A stretch of 64,000 nt of DNA, from NCBI GenBank assembly GCA_031402435.1, contig JANNSJ010000013.1:1-64000 (forward strand). Reading direction: 5' to 3'. The notes beneath the pieces were generated by a model, which made no database searches, was not told where the DNA came from, and saw only the letters and a list, made by a program, of their open reading frames with translations. The translations under genes and the position numbers were made by a program. Positions 8,528 through 16,994 of the stretch are shown here, in pieces (positions within the stretch are counted from its first letter, which is position 1; every line of letters begins with the position of its first letter). Source of the DNA: UBA11986 sp031402435. Lineage in GTDB: Bacteria; Bacteroidota; Ignavibacteria; UBA10030; UBA6906.

Positions 8528-10219
8528 TTAGCAATCACGTTGAATTGATTTCAATCCGATACCGGTTGAGAGCATGAAGCAGATGCATGAAAGCGCCGCC
8601 ACACCTGCCGACGGCAACATGATCCATTGGGACGATTGAGAACCCAGGAACATCGTCCGTTCAAAATACATATTGAGCGGAATAATGAGAATGACAATCA
8701 CACACACAAGATACACCATGCTGATGAGAAATGTCACCGATGCCCCCTGCGATGATGCAACGCGAATCGGGTTTTTCTCCTTGAATGATGCGAAGTAGGT
8801 TCCGGCACCAAGATTCAGGCTCGTCAGACCAAGAACGATAAATCCCGTCGAGATGGCCGAAAGTTGCATCAGGTCTGTATCGCGCCGTAACATCCCCACC
8901 GACACAACGGAAAGGAACTCTGCGAGGGCAAGCAATGCAAGGAACGAGAACGTAAACTTCTGCCAGTAGAGATTCTTCAGCGGATACGGCGATGTGCGCA
9001 CGACCCAGAACGACTCTCCTTCCAGGCTTACAGACGGAAAGACAAAACGTAACGCAATGGAAGCCACGAGAAAACCGTTGAACAGGAACACCACCAGGAA
9101 TGACACCGCCTCAAGCAACGGTTGTGAGAGTTTGAGTTCAAGGGAGCCCATGGAAATGAGGAAGATGCCGAGTAACACCATCATGAGAAGAAGATGAAGC
9201 CACTGGCTTGGTTCACGCAGAAACAGGAGTATGTCGCGTTTGACAATGGCCTCCGTCTGGGGACGCAGAAAACTGTTGTGGCCAAACTCAAAAAGCCTGA
9301 GCGTGAACTGCTTTCCACCCGGCCCCCGCATCACCTGCGCATCCGATGCAATCAGCCAACTTTCATAGTAATACCTTCTCCCGATCAACCCCGCCACGAC
9401 AATCAGTCCCAGCATGGTGAAAAACAGAAGCGAGAGATTTGCAAACGCCCGCGACGGATCCCCGTTAATCGACCAGTAGAAAAACTCCGTGACCCAATGG
9501 TTTGGCAGGTACCGGACAAACGGCGGATCAAGATACCCGAAATATTCATTCACATCCGGATAGTGCTTCATCACTTCGTTCACCAACGCCACAGGGTTGG
9601 TAATCTTGAAATACGCATAGATGATCGAGAGGTACAACGTCACAATAATGGCCAGCAGCCAGCGTACGCCAATCCGGCCTGCAACTTTGATCAACAGCAT
9701 TAACGTCATTACCGCGAGAACGCCGGCAATGAGCATGAACGGCAGCAGAACGAGGAAGATCGTGATCAGGTAATAGTACCACGGGAAATTGAAACACGAA
9801 CCGTATCCCAGCAGCACTGCAAACCCGACCAATGTCAGCGTTGTTGAACTGTAGAAAAAGTTGTCGACAAACTTGATAAGGAATATCTTCGCATGCGTCA
9901 CCGGCATCGTCATCAGGAACGTGACCTCCTGGGAGCGGTAAAGCGTGGCATAGCAGACAATCATGTTGCCGAGGTTCACCGTTACAAAGAACACGTACAA
10001 CAGCATCGAGAGGAAGCGGTGGAAAAGAAATTGTCCGATATGTGCTTCCTGGAGAAGATACATCGTGGCTGCTCTTGAGATGAAGAAGACGCCAACGGCG
10101 AACCCGCCGAAGATAAAAACCGTGGAAATATTCTTCACGAGCGATTGCCAATTGCTGGCAAAAACGCTTTTGAGGAAACTTCTTGCTTTGAGATTGAGAA
10201 TGAGGATGAGTTCGCGCAT
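8528..10219 (-). CDS. ABC-2-like membrane permease
   Basis: 563-residue integral membrane protein with about twelve hydrophobic segments, among them TVFIFGGFAVGVFFI, LLMMVLLGIFLISMG, FLVVFLFNGFLVASIAL and VYLVCVIVILIIPL. A first cluster of helices is followed by a soluble loop (YYYESWLIASDAQVMRG) and a second cluster; the region VKRDILLFLREPSQW resembles the amphipathic pre-helix of ABC-2 exporters, where a KRD...R.P signature is common. It lies 78 bases downstream of an ABC ATPase gene on the same strand, which fits a transporter pair. Substrate unknown. The large size and two clusters suggest one chain replaces two permease halves. Confidence 0.8.
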   Translation of the reverse strand: MRELILILNLKARSFLKSVFASNWQSLVKNISTVFIFGGFAVGVFFISRAATMYLLQEAHIGQFLFHRFLSMLLYVFFVTVNLGNMIVCYATLYRSQEVTFLMTMPVTHAKIFLIKFVDNFFYSSTTLTLVGFAVLLGYGSCFNFPWYYYLITIFLVLLPFMLIAGVLAVMTLMLLIKVAGRIGVRWLLAIIVTLYLSIIYAYFKITNPVALVNEVMKHYPDVNEYFGYLDPPFVRYLPNHWVTEFFYWSINGDPSRAFANLSLLFFTMLGLIVVAGLIGRRYYYESWLIASDAQVMRGPGGKQFTLRLFEFGHNSFLRPQTEAIVKRDILLFLREPSQWLHLLLMMVLLGIFLISMGSLELKLSQPLLEAVSFLVVFLFNGFLVASIALRFVFPSVSLEGESFWVVRTSPYPLKNLYWQKFTFSFLALLALAEFLSVVSVGMLRRDTDLMQLSAISTGFIVLGLTSLNLGAGTYFASFKEKNPIRVASSQGASVTFLISMVYLVCVIVILIIPLNMYFERTMFLGSQSSQWIMLPSAGVAALSCICFMLSTGIGLKSIQRDC

Positions 10220-10297
10220 GAGAGGAGAGTTGGGTTACTCCCCCGCTACGACAAAGGCCGGGGGAAGAGGGCAAGTATTGTGAGTGTCGACCGCCAT

Positions 10298-11005
10298 TTA
10301 CTTCGTCAGGTGAAGGAACATGGTTTCCAGTTGGCCATTGAACTGCTGCTGTTCGTTCTGAGTCTCTTCATGGATGATCTTCCCGTCCTTGATGATCGCA
10401 ATCCGGTCGCACAACTCTTCAACGATCTCCAGAAGGTGTGTGGACATGAACACGGTCAGGCCTTCGCGGGTCTTTTGCTTCAGCGTGTCCTTCACAAGGC
10501 GTGCGCTCCGCGGGTCCAGCCCGACGATGGGTTCGTCAATAATGAGGACTTTGGGATCGTGCAGCAACGCCGCAGTCAGCACAATGCGTTGTCTCATCCC
10601 CTGGGAGTATTCATCTGCTCGCTTATCGACAAACGCCCCGATCTCAAACATATCCATGAGGGCTGCCACCTTCTCCTTCACCTTTTTGGCGGGAATGTTA
10701 AACAACCCGCCGACAAAGTAGAGAAACTCACGCCCGGTCAACTTCTCGTACAGATACGGCTGATCCGGCACGTACCCGTATTGCAGTTTGGTCAGGTACG
10801 GTTGCTTCTGGATGTCGAAGCCGTTGATAAGGCATTGCCCCGATGTCGGCGCATACAATCCCGTCATCATCTTGATGGTTGTGGTCTTGCCGGCTCCATT
10901 AGGACCGAGGAATCCAAAGAACTGCCCGGTTTCAACCTTCAGGTCGATGCCTTGTACTGCGGTGAATGAACCGAATTTCTTGGTGAGACTTTTGAGTTCT
11001 ATCAT
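10298..11005 (-). CDS. ABC transporter ATP-binding protein
   Basis: 235 residues from the ATG at 11005, chosen over an upstream in-frame codon (11038) because CAGAGAG lies just before it and MIELKSLTKKFG is a normal family start. Walker A GPNGAGKTTT, Q-loop region QYGYVPDQPYLYE, signature YSQGMRQRI, Walker B VLIIDEPIVGLDP and switch histidine in STHLLEI are all present, so it should be active. The sequence is of the DrrA/CcmA/YxlF exporter class. It probably drives the permease encoded immediately downstream. The C-terminus lacks an extra regulatory domain. Confidence 0.92.
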   Translation of the reverse strand: MIELKSLTKKFGSFTAVQGIDLKVETGQFFGFLGPNGAGKTTTIKMMTGLYAPTSGQCLINGFDIQKQPYLTKLQYGYVPDQPYLYEKLTGREFLYFVGGLFNIPAKKVKEKVAALMDMFEIGAFVDKRADEYSQGMRQRIVLTAALLHDPKVLIIDEPIVGLDPRSARLVKDTLKQKTREGLTVFMSTHLLEIVEELCDRIAIIKDGKIIHEETQNEQQQFNGQLETMFLHLTK

Positions 11006-11165
11006 AACTCTCTGGGTAAAAGGGAACCACAAAGACACAACGGCACAACGTTACACAAAACAACAGCTTCTCAGATACGTTGCGTGTAAATTTTGAGAAA
11101 AAAAGGATAAGAAGCAACGAGCGCTGTCTTGTTTCGGTTGGATAACCTCTGTGATGGCAATGGAA

Positions 11166-11197
11166 TAAAAAATCCTGACCGGCAAAAGCCAGTCAGG
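11166..11197 (-). terminator. Rho-independent terminator after the type IX-secreted protein gene
   Basis: On the minus strand CCTGACTGGC-TTTT-GCCGGTCAGG followed by ATTTTTTATT. Ten-pair stem with one G-T pair, 23 bases beyond the stop codon at 11220. Confidence 0.9.
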
Positions 11198-11219
11198 GTC
11201 TGTAATGATTGAGACAAAG

Positions 11220-12626
11220 CTATTTCATGAGCATGAGCTTCTTTACACTTGTATACGCCCCGGCTTGCAACCGGTAGAAATACAATCCGCTTGCGAGGTT
11301 CGATGCGTTCATGGTGGCTTGATGATATCCCGCCTCAATAAGTCCATCAACTAATGTCATCACCTCACGACCAAGTACGTCATACACTTTGAGAGTGACA
11401 TAAACGTTTACAGGTATGTCGTAGCTGATCACCGTCGAAGGGTTGAACGGGTTGGGATAATTCTGCTTAAGGGCGTACTCTATTGGGATTTCGTTTTCTT
11501 CGCCAACATCATTCGGATCCAACACTCTAAGTAACTGGTCTGCTCCATACATTACGCCAGCAGCATTCTGTGCAACAGCTCTAAAGTGATAGAGCGTATT
11601 TGCAGATAGACCGTTCACAATGTCCTCGAACTCTGCAAGTCCTGTTCCTGATCCTAATGACTGAGCCGTTGTAGCATTTCCATAGATGGTAGATGTTCCC
11701 CACTCGAACCATGCAGTCGTAGAAATTCCATGAGGATTTCCCAGCCCCGTCATACGACCATTTGCTTGCACTGAATCCTGGGGGGCATTTGTCGCAATAC
11801 AAGGATACTGTGAGCTCACGAGAGGACCCTGTGTTATGACCCTCACTCTTGGTGGTTCATCATCCAGAACAACAGAGTTCACTTGCTTCATATCGATCGT
11901 CTGCAGACCCAGGTCCAGTGTTACCGTACCAGAGTAATAGGGATTCACATTAGGCCATGAGATTCGAAGAGGATACGCCGCTTGAACTCTCAGAACAAAT
12001 GTGTCAATCTGAGTTTCAGACCTGTATGCACGAGCATCGAGAGTTGAGCCTTGACCAAAACAGGAACGTCTAAATCTTACATCCATTGCACCGATCGGGG
12101 GTGGAGGTGGATCTTCATATTCACCCAAGCGTCCGTCCAGGCATTCCGTTGCAAGGGTATGAGTTCCAAAGAACCTCGTTTTTGTTTGGCCCCCCTCTTG
12201 TTCAAACAGCAGCGGCAGTAGCAGCCCGCTTACCGTGGAATCATACAAGGTTGTAAATGTGACGTTTTCCCCATGCGAAGCATTGTTTACACCTACATCG
12301 AAATATGCAGAGTGTGCCCAGTAGTGATAGATCATGCCTGGTACTAAGTCTGTCGCAGTAATTGTCACTGTAACAGTGCCATGTGAATTGCCGAAGTAGT
12401 ACCACGGCGTGGATGTAAACAAAGATACCATCTGATTTCCACCTTCGAAATTTAGCCCACAATTGTGCCCAGCAGTCACATTGTTCGTTTCCATTTGGGC
12501 GCGCAAACGTACGGAGGTAGAAGTGATACTATCTGGTGGCAACGTCACGGGCGTTGGAGGGGGAGCTTGTGCGTTCGCCAATGAAACTGAAATGAACGTT
12601 ACAATGAGCGTCAAAAGCGTTTTCAT
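11220..12626 (-). CDS. Secreted protein with type IX sorting domain
   Basis: 468 residues. Signal peptide to about residue 20 (SLANAQ). The central region holds Ig/fibronectin-like segments (ITSTSVRLRAQMETNN near 35; TTAWFEWGTSTIYGNATT near 305). The last 80 residues are a classical type A C-terminal sorting domain: KQNYPNPFNPSTVISYDIP, LKVYDVLGREVMTLVDG, LASGLYFYRLQAG and the ending KKLMLMK. Proteins with this tail cross the outer membrane by the type IX secretion system and are attached to the surface or released. The function of the carried part is not recognised. GAGG precedes the ATG. The gene stands alone between two terminators. Confidence 0.88.
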   Translation of the reverse strand: MKTLLTLIVTFISVSLANAQAPPPTPVTLPPDSITSTSVRLRAQMETNNVTAGHNCGLNFEGGNQMVSLFTSTPWYYFGNSHGTVTVTITATDLVPGMIYHYWAHSAYFDVGVNNASHGENVTFTTLYDSTVSGLLLPLLFEQEGGQTKTRFFGTHTLATECLDGRLGEYEDPPPPPIGAMDVRFRRSCFGQGSTLDARAYRSETQIDTFVLRVQAAYPLRISWPNVNPYYSGTVTLDLGLQTIDMKQVNSVVLDDEPPRVRVITQGPLVSSQYPCIATNAPQDSVQANGRMTGLGNPHGISTTAWFEWGTSTIYGNATTAQSLGSGTGLAEFEDIVNGLSANTLYHFRAVAQNAAGVMYGADQLLRVLDPNDVGEENEIPIEYALKQNYPNPFNPSTVISYDIPVNVYVTLKVYDVLGREVMTLVDGLIEAGYHQATMNASNLASGLYFYRLQAGAYTSVKKLMLMK

Positions 12627-12647
12627 AATGGACCTCGTGTGAGGATG

Positions 12648-12676
12648 GGTATATTTAGAACGTGTTTACATCTCAA
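12648..12676 (-). promoter_or_regulatory. Possible promoter of the type IX-secreted protein gene
   Basis: TTGAGA (12676-12671), 17 bases, TATACC (12653-12648) on the minus strand, about 22 bases before the ATG. The -35 matches 5 of 6 and the -10 matches 4 of 6 consensus positions; the leader would be very short. Weak evidence. Confidence 0.3.
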
Positions 12677-12800
12677 CGCCGGAAGTATACGCCAAATCAC
12701 TGACAGAATCAATCGATGTACCAGAGGAAATCCTTGCAACAATTTCTGTGCAATTCTGCCTTGTTGCATTCTGCCACACTCAATCCCACATGCGACCGGA

Positions 12801-12832
12801 CAAAACAAGGAGTCCCCAATCACGGGGGCCTT
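12801..12832 (-). terminator. Probable terminator after aroC
   Basis: On the minus strand AAGG..CCCC-GTGATT-GGGG...CCTT followed by GTTTTG. The stem is interrupted by small mismatches and the T-tract is short. It lies about 85 bases beyond the aroC stop, with no supported gene between. Confidence 0.5.
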
Positions 12833-12915
12833 GATTACACTGAAAGGCTCGCATGTAGGAAAGAGGAGTGAAAGGTCTGATTTGAAATCAGCATGCGACA
12901 CGGATTGGTTTACAG

Positions 12916-13992
12916 CTATTTCCTCTTGAGGAACCTTTGCCGCTTGAGATGATCAATCAATACCAACGCCACCATCGACTCAGCGACAGGCACCACACGC
13001 GGACAAATGCACGGATCGTGCCTGCCTTCAACGGAAATCTTTACCGACTTTCCTTTGAGTGTAACTGTCTCTTGTTCCTTTGCGATTGAGGAAGCTGGCT
13101 TCACAGCAATACGCACAACGATATCCTCTCCGTTGGAGATGCCCCCGGCAATACCGCCGGCGTTGTTGGTACTTGTGCGTACACGCTTGCGCTTCTTGTC
13201 GAAGTACATCGGATCGTTGTTCTCACTTCCCTTCAGTTTCGCTGCGGCAAATCCATTCCCCACTTCAAATCCCTTGATTGCGCCAATGGACATGAGCGCC
13301 TTTGCGAGATCAGCTTCGAGCTTGTCGAACACCGGCTCGCCGAGCCCGACAGGCGGGTTCTTCACCACAATCTCCACAATACCGCCAATGGAATCGCCCT
13401 CCTTCTTCAACTTCAACACCAGACGTTCCATCTTCACAGCAGCAACAGGGTCGGGACAACGCAACGGGTTCTTCTCGATCTGTGTGAAGTCAATCGTCGT
13501 TGCCTTGATATTGCCGACCTGCTTTGTGTAGGCATGGATCGTTACGCCGCGTTTCTTGAGAATGGACTTGGCCAGAGCACCGGCAGCAACACGCGCCGCA
13601 GTCTCACGTCCGGATGAACGTCCGCCGCCGCGATAGTCACTCACTCCATACTTTGCCAGATAGGTGTAGCCGGCGTGTCCGGGACGGAACATGTCTTTGA
13701 TCTTATCATACGCCTTCGGGCGCTGGTCCTTGTTCCAAATGACCATGCAGATGGGAGTGCCGGTCGTCTTCCCTTCAAACACACCGCTCAGGACGTCCAC
13801 CTTGTCAGTCTCGCTACGCGCAGTCGTGACCTTGCTCTGTCCGGGACGACGACGATCGAGTTCTTTCTGGATATATGCTGTGTCAATCGGAAGGCCGGGC
13901 TTCACGCCATCAATGACAACGCCGATGGCTTTGCCGTGGCTTTCGCCGAACGTGGTGATGCGGAAGTGTGTGCCGAAACTGTTGCCTGCCAT
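12916..13992 (-). CDS. aroC: Chorismate synthase
   Basis: Converts 5-enolpyruvylshikimate-3-phosphate to chorismate using reduced FMN. 358 residues, normal length. The N-terminal signature FRITTFGESHGKAIGVVIDG, the RRRPGQSKVTTAR loop, DYRGGGRSSGRETAARVAAG and the C-terminal GRHDPCICPRVVPVAE are all intact, including the conserved histidines of the active site. It is the last gene of the shikimate cluster but is separated from aroA by the repeat-bounded GxxExxY gene. A probable terminator follows. The tail ends in a Lys/Arg-rich stretch (KRQRFLKRK) slightly longer than usual. Confidence 0.97.
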   Translation of the reverse strand: MAGNSFGTHFRITTFGESHGKAIGVVIDGVKPGLPIDTAYIQKELDRRRPGQSKVTTARSETDKVDVLSGVFEGKTTGTPICMVIWNKDQRPKAYDKIKDMFRPGHAGYTYLAKYGVSDYRGGGRSSGRETAARVAAGALAKSILKKRGVTIHAYTKQVGNIKATTIDFTQIEKNPLRCPDPVAAVKMERLVLKLKKEGDSIGGIVEIVVKNPPVGLGEPVFDKLEADLAKALMSIGAIKGFEVGNGFAAAKLKGSENNDPMYFDKKRKRVRTSTNNAGGIAGGISNGEDIVVRIAVKPASSIAKEQETVTLKGKSVKISVEGRHDPCICPRVVPVAESMVALVLIDHLKRQRFLKRK

Positions 13993-14011
13993 GGTCGAGC
14001 CTTGATATTAA

Positions 14012-14081
14012 AACCGCTGAGATCGCAGAGGACGCGGAGAGGTATATTTTTTACTTTTGTTTCTCAGCGTACTCCGCGGTT
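14012..14081. repeat. Palindromic repeat (CCGCAGAG family), left copy of a pair
   Basis: Left arm AACCGCTGAGATCGCAGAGG plus acgcggaga, then a T-rich centre, then right arm tctcagcgtactccgcggtt. The arms are imperfect inverted repeats. It lies between aroC and the GxxExxY gene. Related copies occur at 14482, 19591 and 23295. Confidence 0.8.
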
Positions 14082-14084
14082 CGC

Positions 14085-14477
14085 TTATCCTTGAAAGTTG
14101 TTCACCAACCTCTTGATTCCATTCTTCAACATCTTCACGTTGAAGTTAACAAGAAGGCCAACTTGAAGGCCTGTAATCTTCAAATAGTTCAGAATCTGCG
14201 CCTGATCTATCTCTGTGAGTCCACTTACTGCTTTACACTCCACAATGACACGACCGTCAATCAGAAAATCGCACCGGAATCCAACATCCAGAAAAACATC
14301 CTCGTACTGAACACGCATTCCTTTTTCCCTCTCGAACGGAATCCCTTCTTTGGTCAATTCATAGGCAAGTGCGGCCCGATAGACCGACTCAAGAAACCCC
14401 GGTCCCAGCTTACGATGCACAGTAATTGCACACCCAATGATTTTTTCGGTGAGTTCATTATCTCCAATAGGATTCAT
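14085..14477 (-). CDS. GxxExxY protein
   Basis: 130 residues of the GxxExxY family, which has a PD-(D/E)XK nuclease-like fold. The name-giving motif reads GPGFLESVY near residue 25. The core has DVGFRCDFLIDGRVIVECKA, whose D, E-x-K pattern fits a PD-(D/E)XK active site, and ends with LLVNFNVKMLKNGIKR. The biological role of the family is not established. It is flanked on both sides by the CCGCAGAG-type palindromic repeats (14012-14081 and 14482-14512), and its stop codon lies three bases beyond the inner repeat arm. It splits the aroA-aroC pair of an otherwise tight operon, which suggests it arrived with the repeats as a cassette. It is on the operon strand, so transcription need not be broken. 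Confidence 0.9.
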   Translation of the reverse strand: MNPIGDNELTEKIIGCAITVHRKLGPGFLESVYRAALAYELTKEGIPFEREKGMRVQYEDVFLDVGFRCDFLIDGRVIVECKAVSGLTEIDQAQILNYLKITGLQVGLLVNFNVKMLKNGIKRLVNNFQG

Positions 14478-14481
14478 CTTT

Positions 14482-14512
14482 ATTCTCTGCGTTCTCCGCG
14501 ATCTCTGCGGTT
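14482..14512. repeat. Palindromic repeat arm (CCGCAGAG family), right end of GxxExxY cassette
   Basis: CTCTGCGTTCTCCGCGATCT followed by ctgcggtt. It is an inverted match (about 25 of 31 positions) to the arm at 14012. It reaches into the aroA stop codon at 14511-14513. Confidence 0.75.
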
Positions 14513-15770
14513 ACTTTCTTTCGTAGAGCCTCCCGAACTCCCCCCAGAACGCCGGGAACGATTTCTTCACACACCCGGGATTCTCGATCTTCACGCCCGG
14601 GACTTTCAATCCCACCAGAGCAAAGCTCATCGCAAGACGGTGGTCGTCATACGTATCGAGTTGTGCGCCGTGCAGTTGGGCGGGAGTGATCTCCAGTCCA
14701 TCATCATACACAATAACATTCGCGCCGAGCTTCTGCAATTCGGTCGCCAGCGCTTCGAGTCTATCCGATTCTTTGTAACGCAAGTGGCCCACGTTGCTGA
14801 TGTGTGTCGGTCCGTCGGCAAACAGCGCAGTCACAGCAAGTGTCGGAACAACATCAGGCATGGCATTCATGTCTACATCCACCCCCTTCAATCTTCCTGA
14901 ACCCTGAACCCTCACTCCCGAATCCTGCTCACTCACGACACATCCCATCTTCTCCAACACATCCACAAACTTGATATCGCCTTGCAGTGAGTTCTTCTTT
15001 AATCCTTCAACCAGCACCTCGCCTCCGGTAATCGCCGCGGCGGCAAGAAAGTACGATGCACCGGATGCATCGGGTTCAACATCATACTCTGTTGCAATGT
15101 ACCGCTGACCGGACTTGATCGAGAACAGCTTATGCTCATTTGAGACGACATGAACACCGAAGTTCTTCATCACGTCAATCGTCATGTCCACGTATGGGGC
15201 CGAAGATGACGTACCTTCAACTTCAATCTGCACATCCTCCTTCGCGTAGGACGCAATCATCAAAAGTGAAGAAAGAAACTGTGAGCTTTTCTCGGTCTTG
15301 AGTTTCGTGGTTCCTCCCTTGAGGCCACCCCCACTGACGACGTACCTCGTACCAAATTGCTGCACATCGCCTCCAAACTGTCGAAGCGCATCAAGCAACT
15401 CGTCGATCGGCCGCTCCGCCATGCGGATGTCGCTCTCGAATGTTGTCTTTCCTTCGGCGAGCGAAGAGAGTGAGAGGAGAAACCGGAGCGTGGTTCCGGC
15501 ATTGCCAACGGGAATCGGAAACTTTGGCGCATAGAGCCTTCCGCCGGTACCTGACACGACAAGACCGTCACTGACCTTTCTGACCAACACGCCAAGCTGG
15601 TTGAGTCCGTTGGACATCAGCGCCGTGTCATCACTATCCGAGGCGTTGCGAATGACGGAATCACCCTTGGCAAGCGCAGCACAAATGAGCGCACGATTGG
15701 TGATACTCTTCGATCCGGGGACATGGATGCGCGCATGGACGGGCCCTGTTGGAGTGATCTCCTTAATCAT
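14511..15770 (-). CDS. aroA: 3-phosphoshikimate 1-carboxyvinyltransferase (EPSP synthase)
   Basis: Transfers enolpyruvyl from PEP to shikimate-3-phosphate. 419 residues. The hallmarks are intact: PGSKSITNRALICAALA near residue 18, GNAGTTLRFLLSL near 90, MAERPIDELLDALR, and HLRYKESDRLEALATELQK near 340, followed by DDHRLAMSFALVG. The start ATG overlaps the aminotransferase stop (ATGA at 15767-15770), indicating translational coupling. The stop codon is embedded in the edge of a palindromic repeat, so the last codons may have been shaped by it. Cytoplasmic; step six of the shikimate pathway. Confidence 0.97.
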   Translation of the reverse strand: MIKEITPTGPVHARIHVPGSKSITNRALICAALAKGDSVIRNASDSDDTALMSNGLNQLGVLVRKVSDGLVVSGTGGRLYAPKFPIPVGNAGTTLRFLLSLSSLAEGKTTFESDIRMAERPIDELLDALRQFGGDVQQFGTRYVVSGGGLKGGTTKLKTEKSSQFLSSLLMIASYAKEDVQIEVEGTSSSAPYVDMTIDVMKNFGVHVVSNEHKLFSIKSGQRYIATEYDVEPDASGASYFLAAAAITGGEVLVEGLKKNSLQGDIKFVDVLEKMGCVVSEQDSGVRVQGSGRLKGVDVDMNAMPDVVPTLAVTALFADGPTHISNVGHLRYKESDRLEALATELQKLGANVIVYDDGLEITPAQLHGAQLDTYDDHRLAMSFALVGLKVPGVKIENPGCVKKSFPAFWGEFGRLYERK

Positions 15771-16942
15771 GAGTGAGCCTGAACGTAATCCAACAACTTT
15801 GCCGTCGCATCCCGGAACTCACCTGTTGGCGTTAGCAAACTCAGCACGAGCACGTTGTCTTGTTGGAATTCAAAGAAATACCCGGGATGAACAAAGATGC
15901 CCGCATCGTGCAGCAACGCCAGCGCCCACTCTTCTCCTGTTCTTGTTTGGGGAACCCGGAGGATTGCGTACCAACCACCTTCGCTGTGCAGTGCCGAACA
16001 CTTCGAATCGCTGCTGATAATCTGTTGAAGCACCCCCATGTTCGCTGATGTACGATCACGGATGGAGCTGCGAATTCCTGCTCCAATCTCGAACAACTTC
16101 GGCAACGCAACCTGCACCGGTGTATTCACCGAAAGATACGCGTCAGCCACAATCTCCAATCGTGAAAGAGCTTCCTCGCGTTGATCTGTTGATCCCGAAA
16201 CAACCATCCAGCCCAGCTTCATTTGTGGAAGTCCGGCAAGCTTTGAAATGCCATTGAGCGTGAACGTGAGGACATCTGAGTTATTGGCAGTGGAAACAAT
16301 ATTCGATCCATCATCACCGAATGTATAATCCGTAAACACTTCATCAACAACAAGAGCGAGCCCGTATTGTATACATGCAGTGGATAAAGCGGCGAGTTCA
16401 GGTTTCTTAAGGAACATGCCTGTCGGGTTATGCGGACTGACCACTACAATGGCTTTCGTCCGAGCTGACAACGATTGTTCAACCGACGACATATCGATGT
16501 GCCATTCGCCGTCATAGCGGAGATGATATGGACGGATGACAACATCATTGAGTTGCGCCAGGAATTCAAACAACGGATATGACGGAACAGGCACAAGCAC
16601 CTCATCTCCCGGCTCGCACAAGAGCTTGAACACCATTGAGTACGCCTCGCTTGTACTCGCGGTGAGAATGATGTTCGCCGGATTTATTTCCAATCCCTTA
16701 CCCCAATAATATGACGACACCGCCTCACGAGCGGACAACATCCCCTTCGGGTCCGGTTCATAGTGGAGCGACTGAGGTTGCGCCAGCGCTGAAGTTATCT
16801 CTTCAACCGGATAGTCAATTCCGCAAGCAGTGGGATTTGAGATGGTGAGATCGGAAAACTTCTTGCCAGCCCGCCGAAACTCATCGGCAAGAGAGGAGAG
16901 TGGATTAAGATGTCGGGGCCAGTTGGTGCGGGAAGAGAACAA
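15767..16942 (-). CDS. PLP-dependent class I/II aminotransferase
   Basis: 391 residues, fold type I aminotransferase. Features: substrate-side NPTACGIDYP, cofactor-region STSEAYSMVFKLL, VSPHNPTGMFLKK, VVDEVFTDYTF, and a probable Schiff-base lysine in GISKLAGLPQMKLGW. In this operon (between aroDE and aroA) it most likely acts in aromatic amino acid metabolism, for example on prephenate or phenylpyruvate-type substrates; specificity cannot be read from the sequence. The start is a TTG with an in-frame stop a few codons upstream and no nearby ATG. It abuts a degenerate repeat at the end of aroDE, which may have removed an original start. It overlaps aroA by four bases. Confidence 0.85.
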   Translation of the reverse strand: MFSSRTNWPRHLNPLSSLADEFRRAGKKFSDLTISNPTACGIDYPVEEITSALAQPQSLHYEPDPKGMLSAREAVSSYYWGKGLEINPANIILTASTSEAYSMVFKLLCEPGDEVLVPVPSYPLFEFLAQLNDVVIRPYHLRYDGEWHIDMSSVEQSLSARTKAIVVVSPHNPTGMFLKKPELAALSTACIQYGLALVVDEVFTDYTFGDDGSNIVSTANNSDVLTFTLNGISKLAGLPQMKLGWMVVSGSTDQREEALSRLEIVADAYLSVNTPVQVALPKLFEIGAGIRSSIRDRTSANMGVLQQIISSDSKCSALHSEGGWYAILRVPQTRTGEEWALALLHDAGIFVHPGYFFEFQQDNVLVLSLLTPTGEFRDATAKLLDYVQAHS

Positions 16943-16944
16943 AT

Positions 16945-16994
16945 GGATTTGGAGTTAGGATTTCGGATTTGAGAATTCAGATTTCGGATTGGGG
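16945..16994. repeat. Degenerate AATCCGAAAT-type tandem repeat
   Basis: The stretch is a run of related units (ATTTCGGATTTGAGAATTCAG, ATTTCGGATTGGGG, and a weaker ATTTGGAGTTAGG). It spans the 3' end of aroDE and the short gap before the aminotransferase start, and encodes the odd Ser-Pro-Asn-Pro-Lys tail of AroDE. Confidence 0.65.

Noticed and set aside
11021..11060. Another member of the palindromic repeat family (accacaaagacacaacgg)
   Set aside because: It shares a periodic purine pattern with such repeats, but only a half-site is visible and no inverted arm was found.
12623..12901. Minus-strand frame between aroC and the type IX-secreted protein gene
   Set aside because: It covers a probable terminator and a possible promoter, has no family likeness and no ribosome site.
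14876..14940. Simple-sequence stretch in aroA (DSGVRVQGSGRLKG)
   Set aside because: I considered a repeat insertion, but the length and the following VDVDMNAMPD agree with normal EPSP synthases.
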